Shown piece after piece: positions 1 through 12,300 of a stretch of DNA of 64,000 nt. This DNA is from Isoetes taiwanensis. Taxonomy: Eukaryota; Streptophyta; Lycopodiopsida; Isoetales; Isoetaceae. The notes under the pieces are model-generated. The model was not told the DNA's origin. It was given only the letters and a program-made list of their open reading frames with translations, and did no database searches. The stretch's first letter is position 1. Each line of letters opens with the position of its first letter. The stretch spans positions 10,175,525-10,239,524 of the forward strand of contig JAJEKV010000017.1 of assembly GCA_021234155.1 (NCBI GenBank), read 5' to 3'. A program made the translations under genes and the position numbers.

Positions 1-800
1 GGGAAGCCCACGCAGAGACACTAGTAAGTGCTGGTGAATTTGGTTCTATTCCGCATCCTCTGCCGCTAAACGCCTGACTTTCTCAGATAGAGGAAGCAAT
101 GCCACGATAAAGCGATCATGAAACTTATCAGCTTTGTGGATATGATGGTTAAAGATCGGTAAACCCAAAATAATGAGTGATGCAAATAGCGCAGCGATTA
201 ATATGGAACATAAATCAAGCGCTGATCATGAGAAATGGGAAAAAAAGGCACTTCAAAGCCAGACGGCTGCAGGATGTTAATACTGGAAGGAAGTAGCTGC
301 CAGCCAGAGCCAGATACCGCCATCGCGTATACTGTATCAAAACTATACCGAAGGCCCCTTAGAATGATGGCCGATGGGATTGTAAAAAAGGGCAGTTCTG
401 GAAAAGTTTAAAAGTAAATAAAGGAAAACCCTAAAGAAGGAAGGACATAAAGTCAATTGGCCTGAAGAAAAAAGAGCATGCCGCGCGAGCAGCGCCAGCT
501 AACTGACCAATAGCCCGCCATGGGCACCAATTTAAAGATCTTGGTGAATAGGGAAGACTCAAGAGAAGGAGGTCCCTTAACACGGACTCCCTCCGGAAGA
601 CAAGCCGCGATTTGGATCCGGTTCGGTAGAGGCGAAGAGGCAGACCGTGAGAGATGATGACTGGGGTGGGGATTGCCGGCGATCCCCGCATCATCGAAGA
701 AAGTAGATTCCCCGCATCTGGCAATGGAAGGCCGAAAACTGAAATAAATTTAGTGACGCCTATCGTGCAGGCGAGGCGAAATTACCGACGAGATGAGCCT
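1..800. other. Unassigned DNA, probably decayed retrotransposon
   Basis: No reading frame here is convincing. The stretch leads directly into a gag-like remnant at 809, so it may be the 5' part of the same decayed element, but I see no LTR or primer-binding site. Short open frames on both strands have no recognisable motif. Confidence 0.3.
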
Positions 801-808
801 AATATGGA

Positions 809-1021
809 ATGTACACGAATGAAGCGACAAAGATTAAACGCGGTGGTGGGCAATGTTCCAACCTTAAAGGAGCAGCTAATATTTGGTGGAAGAGCTTTAT
901 GCCAACCCATGGGTTAAGCGTGCATAGCCGCAGATTCAAGAAATTTGTACAGCATTCAAGCCGCCACTATGTGCCAAGGGAGCACAAATGCCACATGATG
1001 CAAAGAATTTATCTGGCTTAG
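809..1021 (+). pseudogene. Ty3/gypsy gag (capsid) remnant
   Basis: A 70-codon open frame carries the core pattern of the plant Retrotrans_gag domain: an LKGAANIWW block near residue 18, then FKKFV and HYVPREHK, followed by a stop at 1019-1021. In the family this block lies in the capsid part of Gag, which assembles the cytoplasmic particle. Neither the N-terminal part nor a zinc knuckle is present, and the flanks are frameshifted, so this is a dead fragment. The same region of a gypsy gag occurs in better condition near 27,860-28,000 (FRKHYIPR block), which supports the assignment. The call rests on motif recognition only. Confidence 0.5.
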
Positions 1022-1289
1022 AGTAGTATAAATGTGTCACAAGTAAATGCACTAAGAGTTCATGAAACTAAGGCTTTGACAAAGCCGAAAGTGAAACCTC
1101 AGTGCAAAGAGAAGGGTACATCGAGGGATTAAACGAATAGATAAGAAGCCGGTAAGAGCACTTAATCCCTCGAACAAGACGTAAGCGAATCAAAAAAGCA
1201 GCCACTTGAAGGATCCGCCCGTAATAAGGCGAACAAAAGAATACTATCGTGATAAGGGCAAAGACGGGAGTTATAGCCCTAGAGCAATA
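1022..1289. other. Unassigned spacer before R1 array
   Basis: No motif was recognised. The stretch lies between the gag remnant and the first R1 repeat unit and could be either decayed element DNA or host DNA. Confidence 0.25.
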
Positions 1290-4200
1290 GCTGTCCCACC
1301 CCAAGAGGCTGGGATCCAAAAGTTCCCGAGGCACTCTTTCCTCGCAAATACCCCCTGGGTCGCGACGCTTAATGACCAATTCTCCCGGTTCTGTTCTATC
1401 CACTGCTGATCCTCTCGCTCAGGCCCCTTCTTCTTCGAAGTGGCCCAAAAGATCTAGATCGTCCCGGAGAACTTGTCAAACCGCAGGCATCCTCGAGGCC
1501 CCTTGTGGTAGAAACCGGGCAGCAGGTTCTTGTCGTTCTGCAGCATCGTGGAGGCTCTGAATGGCAAATTGGACTCCTACCAAATCGTCCTAATGCATGG
1601 AATTACCCGGGGATCAAGTTAAGGTCGGCCAGTAAAGAAAGAACACTCCACGCCTCCACGACAAGATATCCCGCGATTCACATCCTAGTCCAATCGACAC
1701 GAAAGGTGGATGGAAGTGAGCCATTTCACGCTTTCTGGTAGGTCAAGCTCGCCATCTTTAACTTGGTCCCCTGTGAGCAATGTCGACGTTTCCGACCATT
1801 GGTGAGCCAAATCGATTCCGAGATCCTCAGCCCGTCCCCTGTGGGCCTTGGGGAGAGGGAAATTCGGGCAAGCACCGGGATTTTAGGGTCCATGCTCAAG
1901 GCCAACACACCCCACTCCATCGCTGTCACTTTAAGGTCCCTACCGACCGACAGTGAGGGCCTCCAAAACGTAAACCCCTCAGGCTGCCAAAATTCTAGAA
2001 GGGTTTATGCCTTTGGGGCCATTGGTCTGCTGCACTTCTGGGACCCTGCCGAAGCCTAAATGAGAATAACACGGGAGCAAGGGAACTCGACAGAGCTTTT
2101 ATTTGGGCCCTGCCTCCTCCCATGTGGCAAGTAGAAGCCTGGGGCTTTGGCAAAGGGCAAGACCATAAATTCGCAGAATTAATGCATTGTACTTAAAATA
2201 AATTTCATTTTTTTGCTACTGGATTCCTAATCCATTCTCAAAGACACACCTAATTCTTTCAAATTTTTGGAGAAGGTCTAGTCAAAGGTTAGCCAAGGTC
2301 AAAGGAATGGAGTTTGTGGGATCAAGCATTTGGGGTTGACCTTTGCTCATTGACGCTATAATGGTCTGCGATTGCATTGAGAATATAAGCATCATAACTA
2401 TTCCAGATAAATGATTGCGAAAAGTACTCATAACTCATTTAGAATGAAGATAAATGTGATTACGTAAGCAAAGACTAGTGCGGTCGGGGGGAGGGGGCAT
2501 TTGGTTGCTTGCGGATGATGGTTGTGTTTCAAGATCAAGGCATATGGATAGAGAGAATGCCCTTTGTTCAACTGGGACGCCCTCTAAAGCTATTTGACAT
2601 GGACGTGTACAATTAACTCAGAATGAATCAATTCGGGCAAGCAACTTCCGGGGAGTTTAGGGTCCCAGCTCAAGGCCATCACCCCACTCCATGTCAAGAC
2701 ACTCTGCAAGGTCCCCAACAAATCTGTTAAGTGAGAGTGGCCTCTCCAAACGTAAAACCCTGACTTGCCGATTCTAGGCTGGCTTTTGCTTTTGGGGGCT
2801 TGTGGCTTTTGGTCTTCCTGCCACGTAATCCTGGTCCCCTGTGGCACGTCGGTCGCTCGAGTCCATGGCGCAGCCAAATCGCTAGCTCCTGAGAGGGGAG
2901 GTCAGCCCGTCCGGCCCCGTGGCCTTGGGGAGAGGGAAATTCGCAAGCGCCCGGGATTAGGGTCCAGCCTCAAGGCCACCCCACTCCACGTCAAGTCACG
3001 CGCCGCAAGGTCCCGCCTCTTAATCCGGACAAGGGGAGGGCCTCCAAACGAAACCCCTGTGGGCTGCCGTGCTCTAGAAGGGCTTCTATGCTTTGGGGCC
3101 GAGACTTGGTCCCACTTGGGACTGCCGAGAAGCTCTGTTTGTGATTACGAGCAAGGGGAACCGACGGAAATGAGTTAAATTGCCCTCCTCCGAAGGGTGC
3201 GGTAGTCTGGGCTATGCTGGCAAAGACATTCATAAATTCTGCAATTAATGCATTGTACTAAAATAAATCGGGATTTTGCCACCGGATTCCTGCATCTCCA
3301 CTTTCAAATGGTATGTCTAGTCAGCGCGGGTATTGAACTGGGCCGGACAGCCTTCAGCGGTGGCAACCGAGTTTGACTTTCCCTGCTCAAACGCGAGGCC
3401 ACGACTTTGTGGATCCCCACAAGAGGGGAGAGTCCCACCCCGAGGCGGATCCAAAAGTTCCCAGGCAGCCCTTCCTCGGGCCTCCTTGGGTCGTACGCTA
3501 ATGACCACCTCCCCGAGCCCCACTTCTATCCGGACTGGGCTGATCCTCCGCTCAGTCTCTTGGGGAAGGCCCAAAAGATTCCGACGGGTCCGAGAACTTG
3601 TCAAACCGGGCCAAGGCCCCGAGGTCGGCCTTGTAGAAACCGCAAGGTCTTGTCGCTCGGCATCGGGAGGCTCCCATCGGTACCCACCCCAAATCGTCCT
3701 GGTTTTGTAAATTACCTTTAGATCAAGTTACAAGGCCTGGGCTTTGGTAAAAAGAAAGAAACACTCACGCCTCCAATTTTACAAGATTCCCGCGATCCAC
3801 ATCTTAGGCCAATGGACATTTGTGATGGAAGTGGTTAACTTACGCTTCTTATGGGTCGGTCAGTTTCGCCACCTAACTTGGTCCCCGTGAGCAATGTCGA
3901 CGTTTCGGAAATCCATTTAAGTAGCCAAATCGCATTCCCGAGGGGAGGTCGCCTCGGCCCTCAGCCCGTGGCCTGGGAGAGAAATTCGGGCAAGTGCCTT
4001 CCTCGGGGATTTAGGGTCTCATGGGCCTGGCCAACACCCCCACTGACTGGCCAAGTCACGTCCTTCCCACCACAAGGAGAGGGCCTCAAAACGTGAAAAA
4101 CCCTCATGGGTTGCCGTAGTTCTTGTAGCTGGTTTATGCTTTGGGGGTCAGAATTTGGTCTGCTGTAATTGGGACTCCGGCCGAGAAGCTGCAGCCGAAT

Positions 4201-5640
4201 ATGAGCAAGGGGAACTGACGATGAAGTTTGGGCCTCGCCTCCCTCCCGGGATGTGGCAGAAGCTCTGAGGGCTGGGTGCTGGCAAGACATTCATAAATTG
4301 GCACTAATGGACAAAATGAAAATAAATTTCGATGGCTGCTGATTCCTAATCCATCTCCAGCAATACAGCCCTATTTTTTGAAATTTTCGAGGTTCTAGCT
4401 CAAAGGGTTAGAAGGTCAAAGGAATGGAGTTTTGTGGGATCGTACTTGGGGCTGACCTTTGGCTCACGGACGCTATATTCTTGGTCTAAGATCGCATTTG
4501 AGAATATAAGCATCATAACGAAGGAATGAAGATAAACAGATTACGTAGTTAATCATAACTACTAGAAATTAAGCATAAATGACATGCAAAAGCAAAAAGA
4601 CTAGTGCTGGGTTGGGGAAGTTAGATTTGGTTGCTTGTGATGATGGTTGTGTCAAAGATCACGTTATTATGGATAGAGAGAATGCCCTGTTCAACTAGGG
4701 ACTGCCCCTAAAAGCTATTTTGACATGGATGGCATAATTAATCCAGGAATAAACCTAATTTTCTGCAAGCAACTTCCTGGGGAGCTTAGGGGTCCCGTGT
4801 ACCAAGGCCAACACCCCCCAATTCATGTCACACACTTAATTAGCAGTCTCACCCAAATCGACAAGGAGAGTGGCCTCCTAAACGAACCCCGGGTGATCGA
4901 CTCGCCGATTCTAGAAGGGTTTTGTTTGGTTTTTCCGCTTCCCTAAAGCTATTTGACATGGACAAGGTAACTAACTTGTAATGAACTCGTTTTATAGTTT
5001 CTAAACAATTGTACCTTGTTGAAAGATTGCTTTCCAAGTGGAAATTTTTGTCGTGTCTCTGCACTGCCTTGTTGCCCCCGTCAAAGACTCGGCCTTTTTC
5101 GAGTGCAGCACACTCTTTTAGTTATGTACTATTGCATTTATGGCTCATAATTGCAAGCATGCATGGGCATGGAATTCAATTATGGTTTTTGGTCAGTCGA
5201 TTCCATGGTCATCACTGGAAGATACAGAAAATTTCCAAAATTTTCTGATAAGGTCCACTCCAAGTTGCTAGTTAGAATCCGTCCGCAAAAATTGCTGTTA
5301 AGCAAGCATGATCTGCACTTTCCCAAACAAGGCGAGGACTTTGAATGGCCACTCAAAAGAGGGGAGAGTCCCATTCCCCGTGAGATCTTTTTTTCGGACC
5401 CCTAAAACGCTCTCTTTAGTACTGCCCTGGCGCCACTGGGATCAGAGGGCTGAACACCTCTCAAGCCTTGGCCTCTATATATCCCGGACTTGAATCCTCC
5501 GTCGGGCGATCCGCCCGGCACGGTAGACCAAAATCCAAGATCGTCCGGAGAACCGCCAAACCGCGAAGCGCCCGGGCTTAATCGTCTCCTGTGAATCCAA
5601 GTGATTCGACTGCCATACAATTTTCGGCTCGTAGTGGGCA
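1290..5640 (+). repeat. R1 repeat array, direct orientation, ~2.1 kb higher-order period
   Basis: At least five related blocks lie head to tail: 1290-2610, 2615-3300 (5'-truncated), 3405-4730, 4735-4945 (partial) and 5345-5640 (5' part only). Shared landmarks are an AGAGGGGAGAG...GGATCCAAAAGTTCC start (about 1302, 3420, 5357), a GAGCAATGTCGACGTTTC block (1776 and 3890), and an AATTAATGCATTGTAC block (2178 and 3243). The first and third blocks are offset by about 2,118 bp, the second and fourth by about 2,128 bp, so a long-short pair was duplicated as one unit. Divergence between copies is considerable, with many small indels. Open frames here are short and shared by no two copies, so the repeat is probably non-coding. 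It could be an LTR or non-autonomous element family that amplified locally. The same family recurs inverted at 42.6-44.9 kb. Confidence 0.8.
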
Positions 5641-5739
5641 CAGAATCCTAATGTGATCGATCGCGATGCATGCCTCGTGACTGCTCAAATAAGCCTAGAC
5701 AAACTTTAACATATCACATTAAAAAAGACAAAAAAATAA

Positions 5740-5885
5740 CGTCGCTATAACAAAATACGCGGGACGCCGCAGATGGATAAGACCGTGATTTATACGATTT
5801 ATACGGGATTTAGGCCAATCGCCGTGATGCATCGACGCCGCGAGCGCGACGCTTCAGAATATTTTTAACTACGGGCGCGCTTTTC
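5740..5885. repeat. CpG-rich patch related to the 17.9-18.3 kb block
   Basis: This patch is unusually rich in CG dinucleotides, with ACGCC, GCGACGC and CGCCGTGATGC words. The same words, including CGCCGTGATGC, occur at the start of the CpG-rich block near 17,890. Its neighbours are AT-rich or GATC-biased. No coding potential is visible. It may be a fragment of the same repeat family. Confidence 0.4.
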
Positions 5886-5984
5886 CTAACTTCTTTTGCC
5901 CTACTTCTTTCCGAGGTTCTGGGCGACCATGGCTTAGCAATTCCTCGATCTACCTCGCAAGCAACTATTCTAAGGTTAGTATAT

Positions 5985-6390
5985 CGTGGATTTGATTGAT
6001 CGATCCGCGCGGAATTGATGGTGCCCTGATCGATGTTCGATCGACGCCTGCCGCCTGATCGCCTGATGCCCGCCCGCGTCTGATTCCGGGCGTTTTATTC
6101 AAAGATGCCCGGATCTCCTGATTGATCGCCTGAGCGATGATAAAGCTGATTGACGGGCGCGATCGCCCGCCTGATAGCGCCTGATGATGGACGACGGACT
6201 GATTTTCCGACGATCTGATTCGACTCTTTCTGATTTCTGATGCCGAGTTTTCGATGCCGATCTCGATCCGGATTTTTCGATTCTTTCGATCTCGTGATGA
6301 TCCTGAAATGGACGCCGATTGTTGATTTTGTTGATGATGACCTGATAGATTCCTGACGTTCTTGATCGACGATTTATTTTGTCGAGCAAT
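5985..6390. repeat. GATC/CTGAT-biased low-complexity region
   Basis: The plus strand is dominated by repeats of CTGAT, GATCG and GCCTGA words with few exact repeat units. This bias leaves a 221-codon frame open on the minus strand (6630-5965), rich in Arg, Ser and Ile with no domain pattern. I read the open frame as a by-product of composition, not a gene. Confidence 0.5.
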
Positions 6391-6429
6391 CTGATGACCA
6401 TAAGAGACGGTCGGTTCCCACCTAGAGGA

Positions 6430-6700
6430 GTGACCATGTACCCCAAGTTCAAGTCCACTACTCCTACAATCATAAATGCTTCTAGTTAACGAGTGGGCTT
6501 GTCTAAGGGCACCTGGCTCCGTAATTCTAGAGTGGAGAGGGACTACTGCATCTCGGTTCAAGTCCACTTCCGGGGCCCACTTGTTATTTTTAGGTTTAAA
6601 AGAAAATTGTAGTGGCTTGTTCAAGGGCATCTACTGGCCTTAATTTTGGCGTGGAGAGGACTAGTGTCCCAGTCCAAGTCCACTTTTCTTCTCATTCTGC
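6430..6700 (+). repeat. Three diverged ~110-bp tandem repeats
   Basis: Three copies of a unit ending in TTCAAGTCCACT or TCCAAGTCCACT occur at about 6445, 6553 and 6680. The last two also share GTGG(G)CTTGT, AAGGGCA and GTGGAGAGG words in the same order. The middle copy contains GGTTCAAGTCC, which fits the B-box consensus of tRNA-type promoters. No cloverleaf can be drawn around it because the T-stem does not pair. A SINE-like or other small repeat is possible. Confidence 0.5.
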
Positions 6701-9060
6701 AGATGGCTACTTATTAAGGACTATGACGCTTCCACCGCTGAAAAGTGGGGGGAGGACCGTGTTCGGGCTCTTTTAGTTCTATTGTCGTATGAATAGAGAT
6801 AGCTAGGGCTAGGTTGGGTTAACAGCAGAATCGGATGATTCCCTTCACACCCGCGAAGTTAAAAAAAAATAGGTTAGGCTAATCTAATGTAGTAATTAAT
6901 TCGCGACTAAAAGCTTTGGTAAAAAAATAACTTAACTAATTAACTAAATTATTTCAAACATGTCTAGCTAAGTTAGCCAAAGCATAAAATATATGTACAA
7001 TTAATTCAAACTTAAAGTGACTCCTATAGTGCTAATTTCTAATTTAGTTATTTTAATAATCAATCCAACAAGCAGCTAAGATAAGTTTGTAGGCTTGGTT
7101 AAAAAGTTAACTAAATTTCTGACTATCCGCTAACTAATTAACTAGTAATACTTAATGTAAATTGACCCATTCTCAATTCTAATCTAAATCCTATTTAGCT
7201 TTTCTTGTTTCTTCTTCCTTTTTCTGCTTTTAGACTGGACCTGATAAGGTATTAGCTCACTAGGGCGGTTATAAAGCAATGATTATATATCCGCATACAT
7301 GCTTTGATATTGTTCATTATGTTGCATTTACTTGTGCATGCTTGGCTTTGTATTCATTATTTTGTTTTTATTCTTAGAGTCATAAAATGGCCCCAAGTAT
7401 GACGTAGATGCTTAGTGAAATTAGGCTTATCCTCACATCAATCAACAACATAAAGACAGATCGGACCTTTAAACGAGATATGGTAAACCGATGATCGAAT
7501 TAACCGCTTTGTGCAGCATCAGCTGAGGAAAGAATGTCTATCAATTAGGGAGGTGGCCGTAGCATGAGTCCGAGTTGGAAGATGGGCGATGAGAAAGAAC
7601 CAAAGCTCCAGTTTGCAATCCTCGAGCCGCACTGGAGATGCTACTTAAGTATAGTGCCACTTATACCTATGTCGGCGGGGCATAATGCGGGACGCATGGG
7701 CTAATTCGGTATGGCGCAAAAGGTCCACGAAAAGATCACAAGATGGCCGTGAGGCCCAATGATGAACAAAAAGAAGGGAGTTAGATATGGTCTTATCCAT
7801 GGTGGTTCTATTGGTGCGGTGGCCAGATTATCATTACATGCCCAGGCGATAAATGTGTCAAGATTTATTGAAGACTCGCGGGATGCCGCTGGAGTTGTAG
7901 CGCATTGTAGTAAACAAGACGCCAGACATACCAAATCCGTGATCTTGGGAACCCCTGCATTTTAATCAAGATGATTATTATATCGGCATTGTGTGGAGAG
8001 GCTAAGATAGAGCCGCATCATGGTTGCCGGCCGACAAGTATATCCTAAGCCAAGAGCCCAAGTCCAGACACACACTCCCTTTGACTTGCCCCCCAGGTCT
8101 TTTGTGGGAGATGAGCCACAGGACCAATTGTAGCCTCAAGCATTCATGAATCAACAGGAACCTTACCATTTCGACCATCTTCCAGCCAATTCTCTTCTTA
8201 TAGGAGATGGTCAAATGCAATGCATAGTGCTCCAAGAAGGGCTGATATGAAGATACAAGTGCTGAGTGGAAAGCCAAACAGAGACTCCTTTCCTCGTGTA
8301 TAAGTATCGGCCCTTAAATAGCTCATTTTGCAGAGTCTATGCCATCCACGCCCGTGTTGGACAATACCAAAGCTCAATTGCAAAAGGGCTTTCAAACCCA
8401 TTTTGATGACTTTAAGCAAAATGGTGGGTGGCTATTGGTGATGGGACACTGCCTCCTGCTTTTTCAGAAGGAGCACGCCCAAATTGAAGAGCCGCTATAC
8501 GATCACAAGATGGGTCTGCTATATCCTTTTGGTGGGAGGAAGAGGAGTTTTACATCATCATCAGATGGACCAAGCATCAGTGGGGGCATGATATCTGACA
8601 TATATTCCCTCTGGCTACATTTACGCAGATGCTCCTTGATTTGGTCTGTGCAATGCTTTTATGGGGGTTGTGTAAGTTGAGATAAACCCAACCGCATCGA
8701 TACTTCTAGCACATTGGACATCATCCAACATATGAAGGTCCAAATGATGATGGATAGAGAGCTGGTAACATGGATTCCCATCTATTGCCTCAAAGGCCGT
8801 CGATGTGTTCAAAACAACAGGCTTTCTTTCCGACATAGCTGTGAGAGAGAGAGATCTATTATGGCGGAAGTGTGGTGGATCCATACCTGAGATGGCTAAG
8901 TCATCAAGTTAAATGCTTGCAAGAAGTGATTAATATAATTTTGTCTTCCTATTTTATATTTGTTGTAAACCAATAAATGTTTTTATTCAAACACAATGAA
9001 AAAAGTAATTTATTAATCAAAAAATACATAATGGTAAATAAATTATTAATCATAACTTGT
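6701..9060. other. Unassigned DNA with a few unclassified open frames
   Basis: The part from 6,830 to 7,200 is AT-rich with many TTAACTAA words. Between 7,400 and 8,880 the base composition is more balanced and some frames stay open, for example 8339-8680 plus (113 codons) and 7759-7965 plus (68 codons). None shows a transposase, gag, polymerase or host-protein motif that I recognise. Decayed transposon coding sequence is the likeliest content. Confidence 0.3.
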
Positions 9061-9084
9061 AGATGGGGGCACAAGAGACGCCAA

Positions 9085-9375
9085 ACCCTAGGTTTTAGGT
9101 TATTTTCCAACCCCAGATTGTAAATGCCATGTGGCAATAATCTAGGGTTTGATGGATATGGCACACGTTAAAGCTAGGTTTGATGACATGGCACTTACTT
9201 ATGATGTGGGCAATAGGAAGCCGCGACGCGACACAACCTTAGGGTTTGATACGATGTGCCACACGCAACGCAGGGAGCCATGATGTGGCACCAAAATGCC
9301 AAATGGGATAATTTAGGGTTCTGCGTAGATATGATACATGGCCCGGGATAATATGGCAACTTAGAGTTCGATATG
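9085..9375 (+). repeat. Degenerate tandem repeat with CTAGGGTTTGAT...ATGGCA motif
   Basis: A motif of the form CT(A/T)AGGGTTTGAT followed within a few bases by ATGGCAC recurs at about 9130, 9172, 9237, 9312 and 9361, with spacing of 40-75 bp. Copies are diverged. The AGGGTTT core resembles the plant telomere word but is never tandem here, so it is not an interstitial telomere. No coding content is evident. Confidence 0.45.
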
Positions 9376-12300
9376 CACCTACATACATATATACGCAGAT
9401 ACTTTTCAATATAAATAAGAAGATAAGAATATAAATTTAGGTATTTATTCAAAAGATACCTGTTCAAAGCTTTTCCTCGCTTAATTCTCAAGTATGTTCA
9501 AATAGTCATGGCGAGGCTCACTTTGTTGCTTTTCCAATTGTGGTCTCTCTTCTCATGATGCAATATTCATGGCGAGGCAAGCCTCTGGCCAAGACTCACT
9601 AAGATCAAGAATCAGTCAGGCTCATTAGTGGCATTATTTCGAACCATGAAAATACTATTTTTCATCTCTATGGTTTGTAAGTATCATCTCTATTATTGCA
9701 AACCAACATCATTCATATTATCAAAATGTTTCTCTGTCAATTTTTGATCTAGGTGTGTTCTTTTCTGCTATGAATAGAGGTAATCTAATCGCATTTGAGA
9801 ATGAGTGACGGAAGGGGTAAGTATTTATATAGTTTTTATTATACGCTTTTACCCTCTAATTAGGTATGTGTGAGCTATGCATGGAGTTTTAATTTGTTGT
9901 GTAGAGGAAAGGGACGAAGGAGTAGGTGTGGCCAGGGAGGGAGGACCTCCACGAGGTAGGGCAATCGCGGCCGATGTTCCTCCAAGACGCCAACCTCCAC
10001 CTATCACTACACCAAATAGGTTTTGGGTATTAAGTGATAGCTTTTATAAAAATACAAACAAATGGAATTGTTTTTTGCATGATATCAGCTTCGCTACCTC
10101 TTCACAAGCCCCTCGCCTTTCCTCAAGAACATGTCTCAATGAGAGACCAAAGATATTTTGGCTCCTTTGACACCACGCTAGGCGCCTCCTCGGCCCTATT
10201 CCCCAACGAATAGTGTTGATTATCTACCCATGCTCGGGCGAGAATATTGAGAACGCTTTTAGACGAGATGGGACCCCGCTCTAGGCAAGAGACTGTGAAT
10301 AGATTTTTCTATGCAAGGAACTTGGAGGAAGATTTCAACAGTAAATATATATCCAATACGCATCTCAAAATGATTTTTGGTTGGTGTTGATGTTAAAGAT
10401 GCTCATTCTCTCTACTCTCTGTGTCAAGAAGTAGCGAGCAATGATCACAACGCTCAAGATCGCTACTTATCATCACAGGTTCTGATCCAAGAACATGGTC
10501 GTCACCGACTCGGGAGAGGGAAGGATCCGACACCACGCGTCACCAAGAAGAGCGCCCATTTCGCTTTTGTTTTAGACACGTAAGTCTCAAGGGTGATTTG
10601 GCCCCAATTATACCACTATCATATTAATAATACTTGGATGTGTTATGTGGAATATATATTTTAAGATATCAACCTTAAACATAAGTATTTCTGTTCATCT
10701 AAATTTGTTGTTGTCTATTCTTCTTCACTTATAGATGATAGATAGTATTTAACGCTGTACTAGGCAAAGATCCATGTAAAGTGCTCAAAAGGTTCTTAAT
10801 CTGACTCGATATGTATATTGATCTACAGAGACATAAACATTTATATACCCACCATTTATGCTTCAGGACGCCTCTTCCTAAGAAGGATGATGGTGGAAGT
10901 GTCTTTTATACTACACCGAGGGACGCTGTCACAACAATATTCTCGCTTATACTCCCGTATGCATAGGGAGTGGGTTCGGGCGCTATGACCAACGCCAAAT
11001 AGAGAGCCAAAATAAAATGAAACAGTTTCCCGTGAGATAGAAAAAGCAAAGGCGCGACCGGAAGCCTACTTCGATGATGGGCTGAAATGATATGAAAAGA
11101 AGGTACATGACCTAGTCATAGTCTTGCTTTTTATTATTTTGATATTGGCGCTGATCTATCGATTTATGTCAGCAATTAAGCGTGGTCAAGGAACTGAAGC
11201 AGTAATTTTGGCGAAAAAAGAAGGAGGCGATTATCAAAAGTCCTTAAACTGTACTTAATCTCCACAAGAAAGATATCAAGGTATTTTATTTTTTTTTTTT
11301 ATTATTCGCTCACTTTAACTTGTGATAATGTTGTTGTGTGCCTTGCAATCGACAGACCTCGAACGCGTAAAGGATCCAAAAGCAAACATAGAGCTCGGAC
11401 TCAATAAAGCAACTAAAGCACGTGCTGAAAGCCGCCTCATTTTGGCTCCTGGCCGAAAAGGGTTTTTCCTTATAGATTCCTGGTGAGTTTATATTAGTTC
11501 ACATTAATTTTAATAAGAACTTTAAAATGTCACCATTAATACCGTTATATCATTACAGGAACATTCATACGGTTTGCCTCTACCCGCTAAAAGTTATCGA
11601 TAAAGAAGCCATCGGGAACGTGGAGTCAAGCTATCCAGATCAACGTTATACGACGAGGGAACTTCTCCCACTTCAGCGGGAATGCTAAAAGCTGGAAAAT
11701 TATTATAATTCTATGAACTACATTAACGTTTACATTCTTTTGGTTTTTGTGTATGGTGAAGCAGCGCATGCATGCGAATGAAGGTCCAGATATTAATATG
11801 GGCCTCGGGCGAGGGATCCGCAGCTGAGGAGCCATCCAATCGCGAACCGCGGCGGCCGACTTCTGTCTTCGAGGCTGCCTCCCCTAACTAATGCGACGAT
11901 GACTAATTTAATCGAATCGAGAGATTTAGCTCTAGGCTAAAAGGGTGGATACTCCCTTTAACGAGTCTTTTAGATACGGTTTAAAATATAAATACACCCA
12001 CTTTTGTGATTATTTAAAATCAGAGGCGTTCTGCTGTCGGGTTTTTGTCGTGCAAAAATTTTGTGTGAGTATCGATGTTCAATACTTTTCAACAATCACA
12101 ATGGACAATGCTTCTCGCTAATTTCAAAGCTATGGACAACATTAGGGCCCGTGTCCCGGCGGCGATGCATCCTTTTGATGCATACTTCGAGTAAAATTTC
12201 AGAATTTTAATAACCATGTATACAAAGTGCATGGTGCCCAGAATGTGTACTTGTGCCTTTTGAAACCGGTATAATTTTGGTGTGTTAAGGAAGTTAGAAG

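Noticed and set aside
1-800. Organellar or rRNA insertion suggested by composition
   Set aside because: No conserved rRNA or plastid/mitochondrial gene segment could be recognised.
6545-6560. tRNA gene suggested by GGTTCAAGTCC
   Set aside because: The bases around the loop do not form a T-stem, and no acceptor, D or anticodon arm can be drawn.
5965-6630. 221-codon minus-strand open frame
   Set aside because: It lies over a word-biased low-complexity tract, has no domain or repeat of residues typical of a family, and no upstream promoter or splice partner.
9130-9375. Interstitial telomere repeat (TTTAGGG)n
   Set aside because: The AGGGTTT words are isolated and never in head-to-tail 7-bp register.
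11400-11640. Possible Ulp1-type protease remnant of a CACTA transposon
   Set aside because: A single weak FFLIDSW-like stretch without catalytic His or Cys context is not enough support.
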